The position numbers were made by a program, and so were the translations under genes. From Phytomonospora sp040655735 (GTDB lineage: Bacteria; Actinomycetota; Actinomycetes; Mycobacteriales; Micromonosporaceae), in assembly GCF_040655735.1 (NCBI RefSeq), contig NZ_JBFAKK010000001.1:806001-870000 (forward strand): DNA of 64,000 nucleotides, read 5' to 3'. The notes under the pieces were generated by a model, which saw only the letters and a program-made list of their open reading frames with translations, did no database searches and had not been told where the DNA came from. Shown here piece after piece: positions 44,006 to 52,025 of this stretch (within the stretch, counting starts at the first letter, position 1; every line of letters starts with the position of its first letter).

Positions 44006-44662
44006 ATGCCGAACAACCGCCCGTACGTGCTGTTGTCGGCGGCCGTCTCCTTGGACGGCCACCTCGACGACACCTCGCCCGAGCGCCTGATCCTGTCCAC
44101 CCCGGCCGACCTCGACCGGGTGCGCGAGGTCCGCGCGGGAAGCGACGCGATCCTCGTCGGGGCGTCCACGATCCGGCGTGACAACCCCGCTCTCACCGCC
44201 GGCGACGCCGGGCGGTGCCCGATGAAGGTGACCGTGACCGGCACCGGCGACCTCGACCCCAGCTCGCGGTTCTTCACCGTAGGGTCAGCCCAGCGGCTCG
44301 TCTACGCCACGACCCCGGCCCTGCCCGCCACCCGCCGCCGGCTCGACGGGCTGGCCACGGTCGTCGACGGCGGGCAGCCGGTGTCGTGGCCGGGCATCCT
44401 GGCCGACCTGCGCACCCGCGGCGTCGTCCGGCTCATGGTCGAGGGCGGCGGAACGATCCACACGCAGCTGCTCACCGCCGGACTGGTCGACGAGATACAG
44501 CTGGCCATCGCGCCGTTCTTCGTCGGCGAGTCCGAGGCGCCCCGCTTCGTCGGGCCGGGCCTGTTCCCCTTCGGCAAGGACCGGCGGATGCGGCTCACCG
44601 AGGTTCGCCGGCTCGACGACCTCGCCGTCCTGCGCTACCAGCTGCGAGACGAGGACGAATGA
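44006..44662 (+). CDS. RibD C-terminal (reductase)-like protein
   Basis: 218 residues, dihydrofolate-reductase fold of the RibD_C family. Family marks are YVLLSAAVSLDGHLDD, AGSDAILVGASTIRRDNPAL, RLMVEGGGTIHTQLLTAGL and VDEIQLAIAPFFVG. RibD reductases convert the deaminated pyrimidine intermediate of riboflavin synthesis with NADPH. Here the reductase is a separate gene that precedes its deaminase partner with an ATGA overlap, whereas classic RibD is one protein with the deaminase first. It may serve riboflavin or a related modified-pyrimidine pathway; no other rib genes are in the window. Confidence 0.88.
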   Translation: MPNNRPYVLLSAAVSLDGHLDDTSPERLILSTPADLDRVREVRAGSDAILVGASTIRRDNPALTAGDAGRCPMKVTVTGTGDLDPSSRFFTVGSAQRLVYATTPALPATRRRLDGLATVVDGGQPVSWPGILADLRTRGVVRLMVEGGGTIHTQLLTAGLVDEIQLAIAPFFVGESEAPRFVGPGLFPFGKDRRMRLTEVRRLDDLAVLRYQLRDEDE

Positions 44663-45093
44663 GCGACGAGGAGCACCTGCGCGCCGCCGTCCGCCTGGCC
44701 AACCTGTGCCCGCCCTCGGCGACGGCGTTCAGCGTCGGCGCGGTCATCGCCGCGCCCGGCGGGCCCGTCCTGTCGACCGGGTACTCCCGCCAGGAGGACC
44801 CGCACGACCACGCCGAGGAGGTCGCCCTGCGCCACGCGCCCGCCGACCTCGACGGCGTCACCGTCTACACATCCCTGGAGCCGTGCGGGGAGCGCGCCTC
44901 CCGGCCCGAGACCTGCGCCCGGCTGATCATCGCGGCGGGTGTCCGCCGCGTCGTTTACGCCTGGGACGAGCCATCGCTGTTCGTGCCGGGCCGTGGCGCC
45001 GAAGTGCTGCGGGCGGCCGGGGTCGAGGTGGTCAAGCTGGGGGGTCTTGAGGCCGAGGCGCGTGCGGCCAATGTGCATCTCGTCGAGGAGTAG
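44659..45093 (+). CDS. RibD N-terminal (deaminase)-like zinc protein
   Basis: 144 residues of the cytidine/deoxycytidylate deaminase fold. The zinc motif HAEEVAL (His plus catalytic Glu) and the cysteine motif PCGERASRPETCARLI are intact, the latter longer than the usual PCxxC and like RibD deaminases. Later VRRVVYAWDEPSLF and AGVEVVKLGG match the pyrimidine deaminase half of RibD. ATG 44659 overlaps the reductase stop, so the two make a two-protein RibD equivalent. Confidence 0.85.
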   Translation: MSDEEHLRAAVRLANLCPPSATAFSVGAVIAAPGGPVLSTGYSRQEDPHDHAEEVALRHAPADLDGVTVYTSLEPCGERASRPETCARLIIAAGVRRVVYAWDEPSLFVPGRGAEVLRAAGVEVVKLGGLEAEARAANVHLVEE

Positions 45094-45107
45094 GAGAAAC
45101 TGATCGC

Positions 45108-45944
45108 ATGTCGAACCCGTTGATCACCGCCGCCCAGCTCACGCAGGCGCTGTCGGAGAACCCGCCCCCGGTCATCCTCGACGTGCGCTGGTCCCTCAAC
45201 GGCCCCCCTGGGCGCGACGGTTACCTCCTCGGACACCTTCCCGGAGCCGTCTTCCTCGACATCGACGAGGACCTGTGCGGTCCGCCCGGGCCCGAGGGCC
45301 GCCATCCCCTTCCCGACGCCGACGCGCTGCAGAACGTCCTGCGCGCCGCCGGCGTCAACGCCGACTCCACCGTCGTCGTCTACGACGCCGGTGACAACAC
45401 CGCCGCCTCCCGCGCATGGTGGACGCTGCGCTGGGCCGGGCACGCCGACGTCCTGGTCCTCGACGGGGGCATGGCCTGTTGGCTGGCCAGCGACGGCCCC
45501 GTCGACACCGCCGTCCCCGAGCCCGCTTCCGGCGACATCACCGTCCGCCCCGGCGGGATGCCCGTCCTCGACGCCGACGGCGCCGCCCGCCTCGCCTCCG
45601 AGGGCCTGCTCATCGACGTGCGAGCGCCCGAGCGCTTCCGCGGGGAGACCGAGCCGATCGACCCCGTCGCCGGCCACATCCCCGGAGCCGTCAACGTCCC
45701 CGACGCACCCAACCTCGCCGAAGGCGGCGGTTACCGCAGCCCCGCCGAACTCCACGCCCGCTACGCCCCCCTCGGCGCCGAAGACCCCGACCTCCCCATC
45801 GGCGCCTACTGCGGCTCCGGCATCACCGCCACCCACACCGCCCTGGCGATGACGGCCGCCGGGCTTCCCACTCCGGCCGTGTACATCGGGTCGTGGAGCA
45901 ACTGGATCACCGACCCTTCACGACCGGTGGCGACGGGCGAGTAG
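45108..45944 (+). CDS. Thiosulfate/3-mercaptopyruvate sulfurtransferase
   Basis: 278 residues with two rhodanese domains. The first (about 1–130) lacks a catalytic cysteine, as usual. The second has the active-site loop CGSGITATH, the CGSG(V/I)TA form typical of 3-mercaptopyruvate sulfurtransferases. Other marks are VILDVRWSLNG, HLPGAVFLDIDEDLC, VVVYDAGDN and HIPGAVNVPD. It transfers sulfane sulfur to cyanide or thiols. It follows the deaminase gene by 14 bases with AGGAG before the ATG, so is probably co-transcribed. Confidence 0.93.
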   Translation: MSNPLITAAQLTQALSENPPPVILDVRWSLNGPPGRDGYLLGHLPGAVFLDIDEDLCGPPGPEGRHPLPDADALQNVLRAAGVNADSTVVVYDAGDNTAASRAWWTLRWAGHADVLVLDGGMACWLASDGPVDTAVPEPASGDITVRPGGMPVLDADGAARLASEGLLIDVRAPERFRGETEPIDPVAGHIPGAVNVPDAPNLAEGGGYRSPAELHARYAPLGAEDPDLPIGAYCGSGITATHTALAMTAAGLPTPAVYIGSWSNWITDPSRPVATGE

Positions 45945-45950
45945 CAGAGG

Positions 45951-46118
45951 CGTCGGCGCATCCGCCTGGCCCGCCTCTTCGTGGAGGTGCTCGCAGCCTG
46001 CGGACCGGACCATCTGGAACCTTCGCTCATCCCGCTTTCGCAGGATGAGATGGCCAGTGCGCTGGGAGTCGTCCGCGGGAGGTGACGCCGGTGCTCGACG
46101 GGGAGGCGATGAGGCGGC
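45951..46118 (+). pseudogene. Degraded Crp/Fnr-type regulator, C-terminal piece
   Basis: Codons 45951–46085 read RIRLARLFVEVLAACG, then LIPLSQDEMASALGVVRG and a stop, which is the start of a Crp-type helix-turn-helix (RLARLLxxLA..xLTQEELAxLVGxSR). In another frame just after, VTPVLDGEAMRRLRE resembles the end of the same domain (VLDxEALRRL). The recognition helix between them is missing. The sensor domain is absent. It lies between the sulfurtransferase and the convergent MFS gene. Confidence 0.6.
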
Positions 46119-47612
46119 TCAGGGAGACTTCCGGGCACCACCCCTCCGCCGCAGCCACCACCCCACGATCACCGCGCCGCATGCCAGCACCACGGCCGTG
46201 ACGCGGTAGCCCGCGGCCATCGCTCCGGCGACCGCGTCGACGACCTCGTCGCGGTCGCCGGGACCGGCGGCGGTGAGGGTGGCCGCCACGGACGAGGCGT
46301 GGTCGCGCAGCGGTGCGGGGAGTGCGGTGGTGAATCGGCTGGTCATGATGGTGCCGACGATGGCGACGCCCAGGGCGCTGCCGACTTCGCGGGTGGCGCT
46401 GTTGAGACCGGAGCCGAGACCGGCGCGTTCTGGTGGGACGGCGGCGATGATGGCCGTCGACAGGGCCGGCAGGCACAGTCCGAGGCCGATCGCCATGACC
46501 ACGAGGTAGCCGGCGTAGAGGACGTAGGGCGTCGAAACGTCCACGAGGGACAGCAGGCCCAGACCGGCGGCGATGGTCAGCATCCCCGCGACGATGACGC
46601 GGGCGGGCCCGAAGCGCTCGGCGAGCCCGGCGCCGCGCCGCGAGACCACGATCATGGCCACGGCCATGGGGCCGATCGCGACTCCGGTCACGACGGGGGA
46701 GTAGCCCTTGACGTACTGGAGGAACTGGGCGTTGACGAAGAACAGCCCGAACAGCCCCAGGAATGTCACGGTCACCCCGAAGGCGCCCGCGCGCAGCGGC
46801 GGATCGCGGAAGTAGCGCGGATCCACGACCGGGTGGCGGGCGCGCAGGGCGTAGGCGGTGTAGACCGCGAGCATCACCGCCGCGACGGCGAAGCCGCCGA
46901 GAACGGTGCCCGAGGTCCAGCCTCGGCCGGGGCCCTCGATGATCCCGTAGAGGAGGCCGAGGAACGCGGTGATCAGCAGACCCGAGCCCACCAGGTCGAG
47001 CGGACTGTCGTGCCGGCCGGCCTTCGGCGCCAGCCCGGCCACCAGGAGCAGCATGACCAGCGCCGTCGGCGCGGCCGCCCAGAACAGGCCGCGCCAGGAG
47101 AAGTACTCCAGGACGAGACCGCCGCCGATGTTGCCGAGGACCCCGGCCGCGCCGGTGGCCGCGGTCCAGGTCGCGATCGCCTGGCCGCGCCGCTCGGCGG
47201 GGAAGACGTGCACGACGATCGACAGGGTCGCCGGCATGACCAGCGCGGCGCCGGCGCCGCTGAGCGCGCGTCCGGTGATGAGCAGTGGGATCGACGGCGC
47301 GACGGCGCAGAGCAGGCAACCGAGCGCGAAGACCGCGAGGCCCGTGGTCAAAGTCCCTTTACGGCCGAAGCGGTCGCCGAAGGCGCCGGCGGGGATGAGC
47401 AGGCAGGCGAAGACGATGACGTAGGCGTCGACGATCCACAGCAGGCGACTGCTCGACGGTCGCAGCGCGTCGGCCGCCAGACTCGGCAACGCCAGGTTGA
47501 TCGCGGCTACCAGCGCGATGGTCAGCACCGTGCAGGCCGACATCAGCGCGAGGATCGCGGTGCGCCGGGGGTGGCCCGTCTCCGGCGGTTTCAGGGCAGC
47601 GTGAACAGACAT
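46119..47612 (-). CDS. DHA2-family MFS transporter (14 helices)
   Basis: About 497 residues with fourteen predicted helices. Motif A is GAFGDRFGRKGTLTTG; helix 4–5 motifs GRALSGAGAALVMPATLSIV and GAAGVLGNIGGGLVLEY match the drug:H+ antiporter-2 group. Such proteins export antibiotics, dyes or natural products. ATG 47612 is chosen because AAGGG lies six bases upstream; the frame remains open further but antisense to lysR. Divergent from the LysR gene, which probably controls it. Confidence 0.9.
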   Translation of the reverse strand: MSVHAALKPPETGHPRRTAILALMSACTVLTIALVAAINLALPSLAADALRPSSSRLLWIVDAYVIVFACLLIPAGAFGDRFGRKGTLTTGLAVFALGCLLCAVAPSIPLLITGRALSGAGAALVMPATLSIVVHVFPAERRGQAIATWTAATGAAGVLGNIGGGLVLEYFSWRGLFWAAAPTALVMLLLVAGLAPKAGRHDSPLDLVGSGLLITAFLGLLYGIIEGPGRGWTSGTVLGGFAVAAVMLAVYTAYALRARHPVVDPRYFRDPPLRAGAFGVTVTFLGLFGLFFVNAQFLQYVKGYSPVVTGVAIGPMAVAMIVVSRRGAGLAERFGPARVIVAGMLTIAAGLGLLSLVDVSTPYVLYAGYLVVMAIGLGLCLPALSTAIIAAVPPERAGLGSGLNSATREVGSALGVAIVGTIMTSRFTTALPAPLRDHASSVAATLTAAGPGDRDEVVDAVAGAMAAGYRVTAVVLACGAVIVGWWLRRRGGARKSP

Positions 47613-47732
47613 CGAGAACCCTTGTGAAGTGGGATGGGATCGCACCGGCGGGGTACCCGGGCCGCGGCGCCGGTGCGTGTCTCCCAACCTAGAAGCGCCG
47701 ACGACTAACGGCAACTGCAACTTCCGCAGCGG

Positions 47733-47738
47733 TAAAGT
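47733..47738 (+). promoter_or_regulatory. -10 hexamer of lysR (leaderless)
   Basis: TAAAGT seven bases before GTG 47746. Confidence 0.55.
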
Positions 47739-47745
47739 GCACGGC

Positions 47746-48717
47746 GTGCACTCCAAACTCGACCTGAACCTCCTCGTCGCCCTCGACGCGCTCCTGGAGG
47801 AGGGGAGCGTGAACGGAGCCGCCGCGAGGCTCCATCTCTCCGGCCCCGCCATGAGCCGCGCGCTCGGCCGCGTCCGCAAGGCGATCTGCGACCCGGTGCT
47901 CGTCCGCTCGGGCCGGACCATGGTCCGCACCCCGCACGCCGAGGCGATCCGCGCCGAGGTGCACGCCCTCGTCGCCCGCGCGACGCGGCTGTTCGATCGG
48001 ACCGGTCCGCTGGACCTGTCGACGCTGGAGCGCACCTTCACGATCCAGGCCGACGACTCGACCTTCGCCGTCGTCGGTGCGGCTCTGCTCACCCGGATCC
48101 GTCGTGACGCGCCCGGCGTGACGATCCGCTTTCTCGGCGAGGGCCCACGCGACAACAACCCGCCGCTGCGCGACGGCACCGCCGATCTGGAGATCGGCGT
48201 CATCGACCGCCGCACACCCGAGACGCGGGTCGAGCGGCTGGTCAGCGAGGAGAGCGTCGTCGTGGTGCGCCGCGGCCACCCGCTGGCCACCGGCACCCCC
48301 GTCAGCCTGCGCGACTATGCCGCCGCCGAGCATCTCACCGTGTCCCGCCGGGGCATCCTGCGCGGCCCCATCGACGACTTCCTCGCCGGGCACGGCCTCG
48401 CCCGCGAGGTCGTCGTCTCGGTGCCGACCGCTTCCATCGCGATGCTCATGGTCGCCGACAGCGACCTCGTCGGCCGCGCGGCCCGGCGCATGCACCGCCC
48501 GCTCGTCGACCGCCTCGGCCTCGTCGTGCTCGAAACGCCGCTGGTGCTGCCGAGCCTGGACATCTCGCAGGGGTGGCACGCGAAGTTCGATGCCGACGAG
48601 GGCCACGCGTGGCTGCGCGAGCGGGTCCGCGAGGTGTTCGGGGCACTGACGGCCGACGGCCCCGGTCCGCGGGGGACCGGGGCCGTACGAACGAACGAGG
48701 GTCAGTCCCGCTTGTAG
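47746..48717 (+). CDS. LysR-family regulator
   Basis: 323 residues. The N-terminal helix-turn-helix (KLDLNLLVALDALLEEGSVN, AARLHLSGPAMSRALGRVRK) resembles NodD/NahR-type LysR proteins. The effector domain follows from about residue 90 (RTFTIQADDSTFAVV, LEIGVIDRRTPETRV). GTG 47746 gives the usual family start, with a -10 hexamer seven bases upstream. It is divergent from the DHA2 exporter, a typical regulator–target pair. Its 3' end overlaps the convergent gene by 16 bases. Confidence 0.92.
   Translation: MHSKLDLNLLVALDALLEEGSVNGAAARLHLSGPAMSRALGRVRKAICDPVLVRSGRTMVRTPHAEAIRAEVHALVARATRLFDRTGPLDLSTLERTFTIQADDSTFAVVGAALLTRIRRDAPGVTIRFLGEGPRDNNPPLRDGTADLEIGVIDRRTPETRVERLVSEESVVVVRRGHPLATGTPVSLRDYAAAEHLTVSRRGILRGPIDDFLAGHGLAREVVVSVPTASIAMLMVADSDLVGRAARRMHRPLVDRLGLVVLETPLVLPSLDISQGWHAKFDADEGHAWLRERVREVFGALTADGPGPRGTGAVRTNEGQSRL
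48657..48685 (+). terminator. Hairpin within the 3' end of lysR
   Basis: CGGCCCCGGTCC pairs with GGACCGGGGCCG, twelve-base arms, inside the last codons of lysR. Confidence 0.55.
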
Positions 48718-49940
48718 CCCACCACGAGTTCGGTGGCGAGCTGCTCAAGGAACAGGCCGATGTCGGTGATGACGCCGGTGGCCTGGGCGCTGCCCCGGTC
48801 GGCGAGCTTCGTGACCGTCGCCGGGTTGATGTCGACCGAGACGAGCGGCGTGGTGGCCGGCAGCAGATTGCCGGTCGCGATGGAGTGCAGCATGGTGGCG
48901 ACCATGATCGCGAAGCCGACGCCGGGCAGGGCGGCGCGCATCGCGCGCTGACCGGCGATGACGTCGGTGTAGACGTCGGGGAGGGGGCCGTCGTCGCGGA
49001 CCGAGCCGACGAGCACGAATTCCTTCTTCTGGTTGACCAGCGCGTGCATGACGCCGCTGGTGAGCACACCCTGCTCGACGGCCTCGCCGATCGAGCCGCA
49101 GCGGCGGATGGTGTTGATCGCGCGGATGTGGTGCTCGTGCCCGTGCGGGACGCCGTGCCCTTGCGAGAGGTCGACGCCCAGGGAGGTGCCGAAGAGTGAG
49201 GCCTCGATGTCGTGAGTGGCGAGCGCGTTGCCGGCGAAGAGCACGTCGACGTAGCCGTCCTCGACGAGCGCCACCATCGCCGGGGCGGCGCCGGTGTGCA
49301 CGATCGCCGGTCCGCCGACCCACAGGATCTTCTTGCCGGCCGACTTGACCTCGCGCATCTGGTCGGCGATGCGGCGCACGAGCAGGGCCTGCGGCTTTTC
49401 GCTGGAGACCTCGCTGGACATGAACTCGAAGTTGGTGCTGCCGGGCTCGGCGCGCTTCGGTTCGGGGAGCGGCTTGACCTTCACGCCACTGGCGCCGCAC
49501 ACGACGGGGTCGTCGCGGCGGATGTCGGACACGGCGATGGTGCGGGCGTGCCCGTCGACGATGATGACGCCGCAGTCCATCTCGGGGTTGGCGACCTCGA
49601 TCCAGACGCTGTTGAGGCGCACCTGGGTCGGGAGGTTGGTGGTGGAGTAGAAGTCGTCCGGGAAGACACCGTCGGCCGGAGCCGGTCGCAGGAGCACCTC
49701 ACCTGGATCGATCTGGTTGGTGCCGTGCGTCTGCAGCCGCATGAGGATCCGGGCGAGCTGCTCGGCGTCTTCGGCGCCGATCGTCAGCTGCGCGTACGTG
49801 TCGTCGGTGTGGGTGCGGCCGACATCGAGCTTGTCGATGCGGTAGTCCCCACCGTATTCGAGCACGTCATCGAGGATCCGGGCGAATACTCCGGAGTCGA
49901 GGATGTGGCCTCGGACCTCGACGGTCTCGGTGTGCTTCAC
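48702..49940 (-). CDS. Archaeal-type ornithine cyclodeaminase (TIGR00300, LOR/SDH domain)
   Basis: 412 residues. N-terminal LOR/SDH domain (about 1–100: VEVRGHILDSGVFARILDDV, DAEQLARILMRLQTHG) and a C-terminal NAD-binding region with ILWVGGPAIVHTGAAPAM, FAGNALATHDIEASLFGTS and GVDLSQGHGVPHGHEHHIRA. This is the family that forms the C-terminal half of cyanobacterial AgrE, where it converts ornithine to proline and ammonia; the N-terminal arginine dihydrolase half is absent here. AGGAGG lies eight bases before GTG 49940. It is followed upstream by a DUF1611-like gene in the same direction. Function by family, not proven here. Confidence 0.82.
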   Translation of the reverse strand: MKHTETVEVRGHILDSGVFARILDDVLEYGGDYRIDKLDVGRTHTDDTYAQLTIGAEDAEQLARILMRLQTHGTNQIDPGEVLLRPAPADGVFPDDFYSTTNLPTQVRLNSVWIEVANPEMDCGVIIVDGHARTIAVSDIRRDDPVVCGASGVKVKPLPEPKRAEPGSTNFEFMSSEVSSEKPQALLVRRIADQMREVKSAGKKILWVGGPAIVHTGAAPAMVALVEDGYVDVLFAGNALATHDIEASLFGTSLGVDLSQGHGVPHGHEHHIRAINTIRRCGSIGEAVEQGVLTSGVMHALVNQKKEFVLVGSVRDDGPLPDVYTDVIAGQRAMRAALPGVGFAIMVATMLHSIATGNLLPATTPLVSVDINPATVTKLADRGSAQATGVITDIGLFLEQLATELVVGYKRD

Positions 49941-49967
49941 GGGAAAATGCCTCCTGACAGGTACAAC

Positions 49968-49987
49968 GTAGATCCGCGCTGATCTAC
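49968..49987. promoter_or_regulatory. Palindrome upstream of the ornithine cyclodeaminase gene
   Basis: GTAGATC-N6-GATCTAC, perfect seven-base arms, 28 bases before the start codon. A likely operator of an unidentified regulator. Confidence 0.5.
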
Positions 49988-50099
49988 ACCCGAAGGACGG
50001 TAGCCGTCACCGATGATGACGGCCACCGTGGGGGCGTTTCCAGCCGATTACGCGACCGGGGGATCCCGGCCGTGCATTTGTGAGGCGTTCAGGCGCCGC

Positions 50100-51176
50100 T
50101 CAGGCGAGCATGGAGTCGCCGGTGGCGCCCGGCATGGCCCCGCCGACGCGGTCGAGCAGCGAGGTCGCGAGCATGGGCGAGCACAGGTCGTTCGGCGTGT
50201 ACACCGGCACCGACAGTCCGGCGGCGGCTTCCCGCATCGCCAGCGGCGAGCAGGTGAGCAGGCCGCTGACGGCGAGTACCGGCAGGCCGAGGGCCTGGAG
50301 CCGGGCGACGCCGAACAGGGCGCCGGCGGCCTCACCGGAGGCGAAGACCATTCCGTCGACGAGGCGCCGCATCTCGGGCCGGTCGAGCAGGGCGGCGGTC
50401 TCGGCCTGGAGCACGCCGTCGGCGATCTCCAGGACCACCGCGTCGACCGCCTGTGCCGCGAGGTGCCCGTGCAGCAGCTGCGAGCTCTCGACGAGGTCGT
50501 CGAGGGGCACGCGGAAGGTCGTCGGGTAACCGGCGTCGGTGAAGTCGTAGGCGGCGACCGCCCCGGCGTCGCGGAACAGCCACGGGTCCCCGCCGGCACC
50601 GGTGCCGGTCAGCTTCGCCGTGCCGACACGCAGGCCGGCCAGGGTCAGTCCGCGCACGATCGCGGCGACCGTGGTGGTCTTTCCGGAGTTCATCGACGTG
50701 CCGACCACGACGATCGTCGTCGGCGGGCGCAGTGCGGTCGGCGGTTCCGGCAGGCGGAAGTCGCGCAGGTTGAGGACCCGGCCGTCGGCGTCGCCGAGCA
50801 GGCCGATCGGGTCGAGCCGCGTCGGCGCGCCGATCGCGGAGTGCCGGCTGTGCACTTTGCCGAGCACGCCGCCGGCGGCGACGAGGTCGGCGGGGCCGAG
50901 GTCCTCGGGGAGTTCTGCCTCGAACTGGTCGGGGGCGTAACGTGCCCCGCAGGCGAGCAGGAGTTCGTCGCCGACGTACAGCGTCGCGCGTCGGCCGCTC
51001 GGCAGTTCCACCCACGTGTGGTGTCCGAGCGCGCTGACCCTCGCGATGACGAGATCCCCGCGGCCGGGGATGGCGTCTTCGATGAGGGTGTACTCCTGGC
51101 TGAGGTCCACGTGTCGGACCGTGTAAGCGGCCTTTAGGTGAGCAGCACGCTCGGCCGGAAGAACATTGACGTACAC
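50100..51176 (-). CDS. DUF1611-like P-loop protein
   Basis: 358 residues. A P-loop GTSMNSGKTTT (about residue 160–170) is followed by GLRVGTAKLTGTGAGGDPWL, VVLEIADGVLQAETAALLD and LPVLAVSGLLTCSPLA, the pattern of DUF1611-type NTPases; DgcN, a D-glutamate N-acetyltransferase, belongs to that group. The first 140 residues differ from typical DUF1611 Rossmann parts and contain a small beta domain (GDLVIARVSALGHHTWVELP). GTG 51176 has AAGGAG upstream. It lies just upstream of the ornithine cyclodeaminase gene, suggesting a shared amino-acid pathway, but the reaction is unknown. Confidence 0.7.
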   Translation of the reverse strand: MYVNVLPAERAAHLKAAYTVRHVDLSQEYTLIEDAIPGRGDLVIARVSALGHHTWVELPSGRRATLYVGDELLLACGARYAPDQFEAELPEDLGPADLVAAGGVLGKVHSRHSAIGAPTRLDPIGLLGDADGRVLNLRDFRLPEPPTALRPPTTIVVVGTSMNSGKTTTVAAIVRGLTLAGLRVGTAKLTGTGAGGDPWLFRDAGAVAAYDFTDAGYPTTFRVPLDDLVESSQLLHGHLAAQAVDAVVLEIADGVLQAETAALLDRPEMRRLVDGMVFASGEAAGALFGVARLQALGLPVLAVSGLLTCSPLAMREAAAGLSVPVYTPNDLCSPMLATSLLDRVGGAMPGATGDSMLA

Positions 51177-51300
51177 CGACGCTCCTTGAGAATGCGCATG
51201 TGAGGGCCGCCGGAATCGGCGAGGTGAGCGAAGCTTACGACCCGACTCGACGTTACGGAAGAGCGCGGGTCGGTAATTCTTCGGCGTGTTGCGGGGGATT

Positions 51301-51837
51301 CTATTCAACGCCCGGGGATACGGGCGGTATCCGCGCGCTGACCAGCCGCGAGGCCTGCTCGAGGAGGTGTGTTCCGGTCGCTATGACGTCGGTGAACGCC
51401 GAGATCGTCGCCAGTTCGGGCGCGGTGTACCACCCGAACGGGTGAGCCCCTTTCGTAGTGGGTCGCGGGTCGTCGGCGACGGCGACGAACTGGTGGTCGA
51501 CGTGGACGTGGCGCTCGGGGAGCGAGCGGTCGCGAGGGATGTCGAATTCGACGATCCACCAGGGCAGTGGCACGTGGCCGGTGTAGTCCTCGTGGCCCGC
51601 GGGCGGAAAGTCGGCGGGGACTTCGGGGGAGTGCGGCGACAGCAGGCGCAGTCCGGTGAGTCCGGTCTCCTCGGACGCTTCGCGCAGCGCGGCCTCCGCG
51701 GCGTTCTCGTCGTTTTCGACATGTCCGCCCGCGGGCACCCATTTGCCCCACAGGGGGTGTTCGATCAGCCCGACCTTCCATTGAGAGTCATCGAACCGGT
51801 GCAGTACGTACACGGTCGCGGTCGAGTGTTTGATCAT
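51301..51837 (-). CDS. NUDIX hydrolase
   Basis: 178 residues with a complete NUDIX box, GX5EX7REUXEEXGU, in GGHVENDENAAEAALREASE followed by ETGL. The preceding WGKWVPAGGH and the later WWIVEFDIP strand fit the fold. The enzyme hydrolyses a nucleoside-diphosphate-linked substrate that cannot be named from sequence. ATG 51837 has GGAGG upstream. Confidence 0.93.
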   Translation of the reverse strand: MIKHSTATVYVLHRFDDSQWKVGLIEHPLWGKWVPAGGHVENDENAAEAALREASEETGLTGLRLLSPHSPEVPADFPPAGHEDYTGHVPLPWWIVEFDIPRDRSLPERHVHVDHQFVAVADDPRPTTKGAHPFGWYTAPELATISAFTDVIATGTHLLEQASRLVSARIPPVSPGVE

Positions 51838-52025
51838 GTCCGTGGGCCTCCAGGGATCCGTTGTGGGCGAACGAAACCGTGCCGCGCGGCCTCGCTATCC
51901 TCGCACTCTCCGGCGGGGCGCCGCGACTTTATCGTGCACGGTTCTTTCAATAGCATGGCCGCTGCCGGGATCACTGAAACGGCGGGTGTCGCGCGGGCAT
52001 GCGCCAGGCAGGGACGGAGAGTCAA

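Noticed and set aside
46299..47627. A 442-codon plus-strand frame opposite the DHA2 transporter
   Set aside because: The minus strand has 14 clear membrane helices and MFS motifs; the plus product is a Gly/Asp/Arg-rich shadow.
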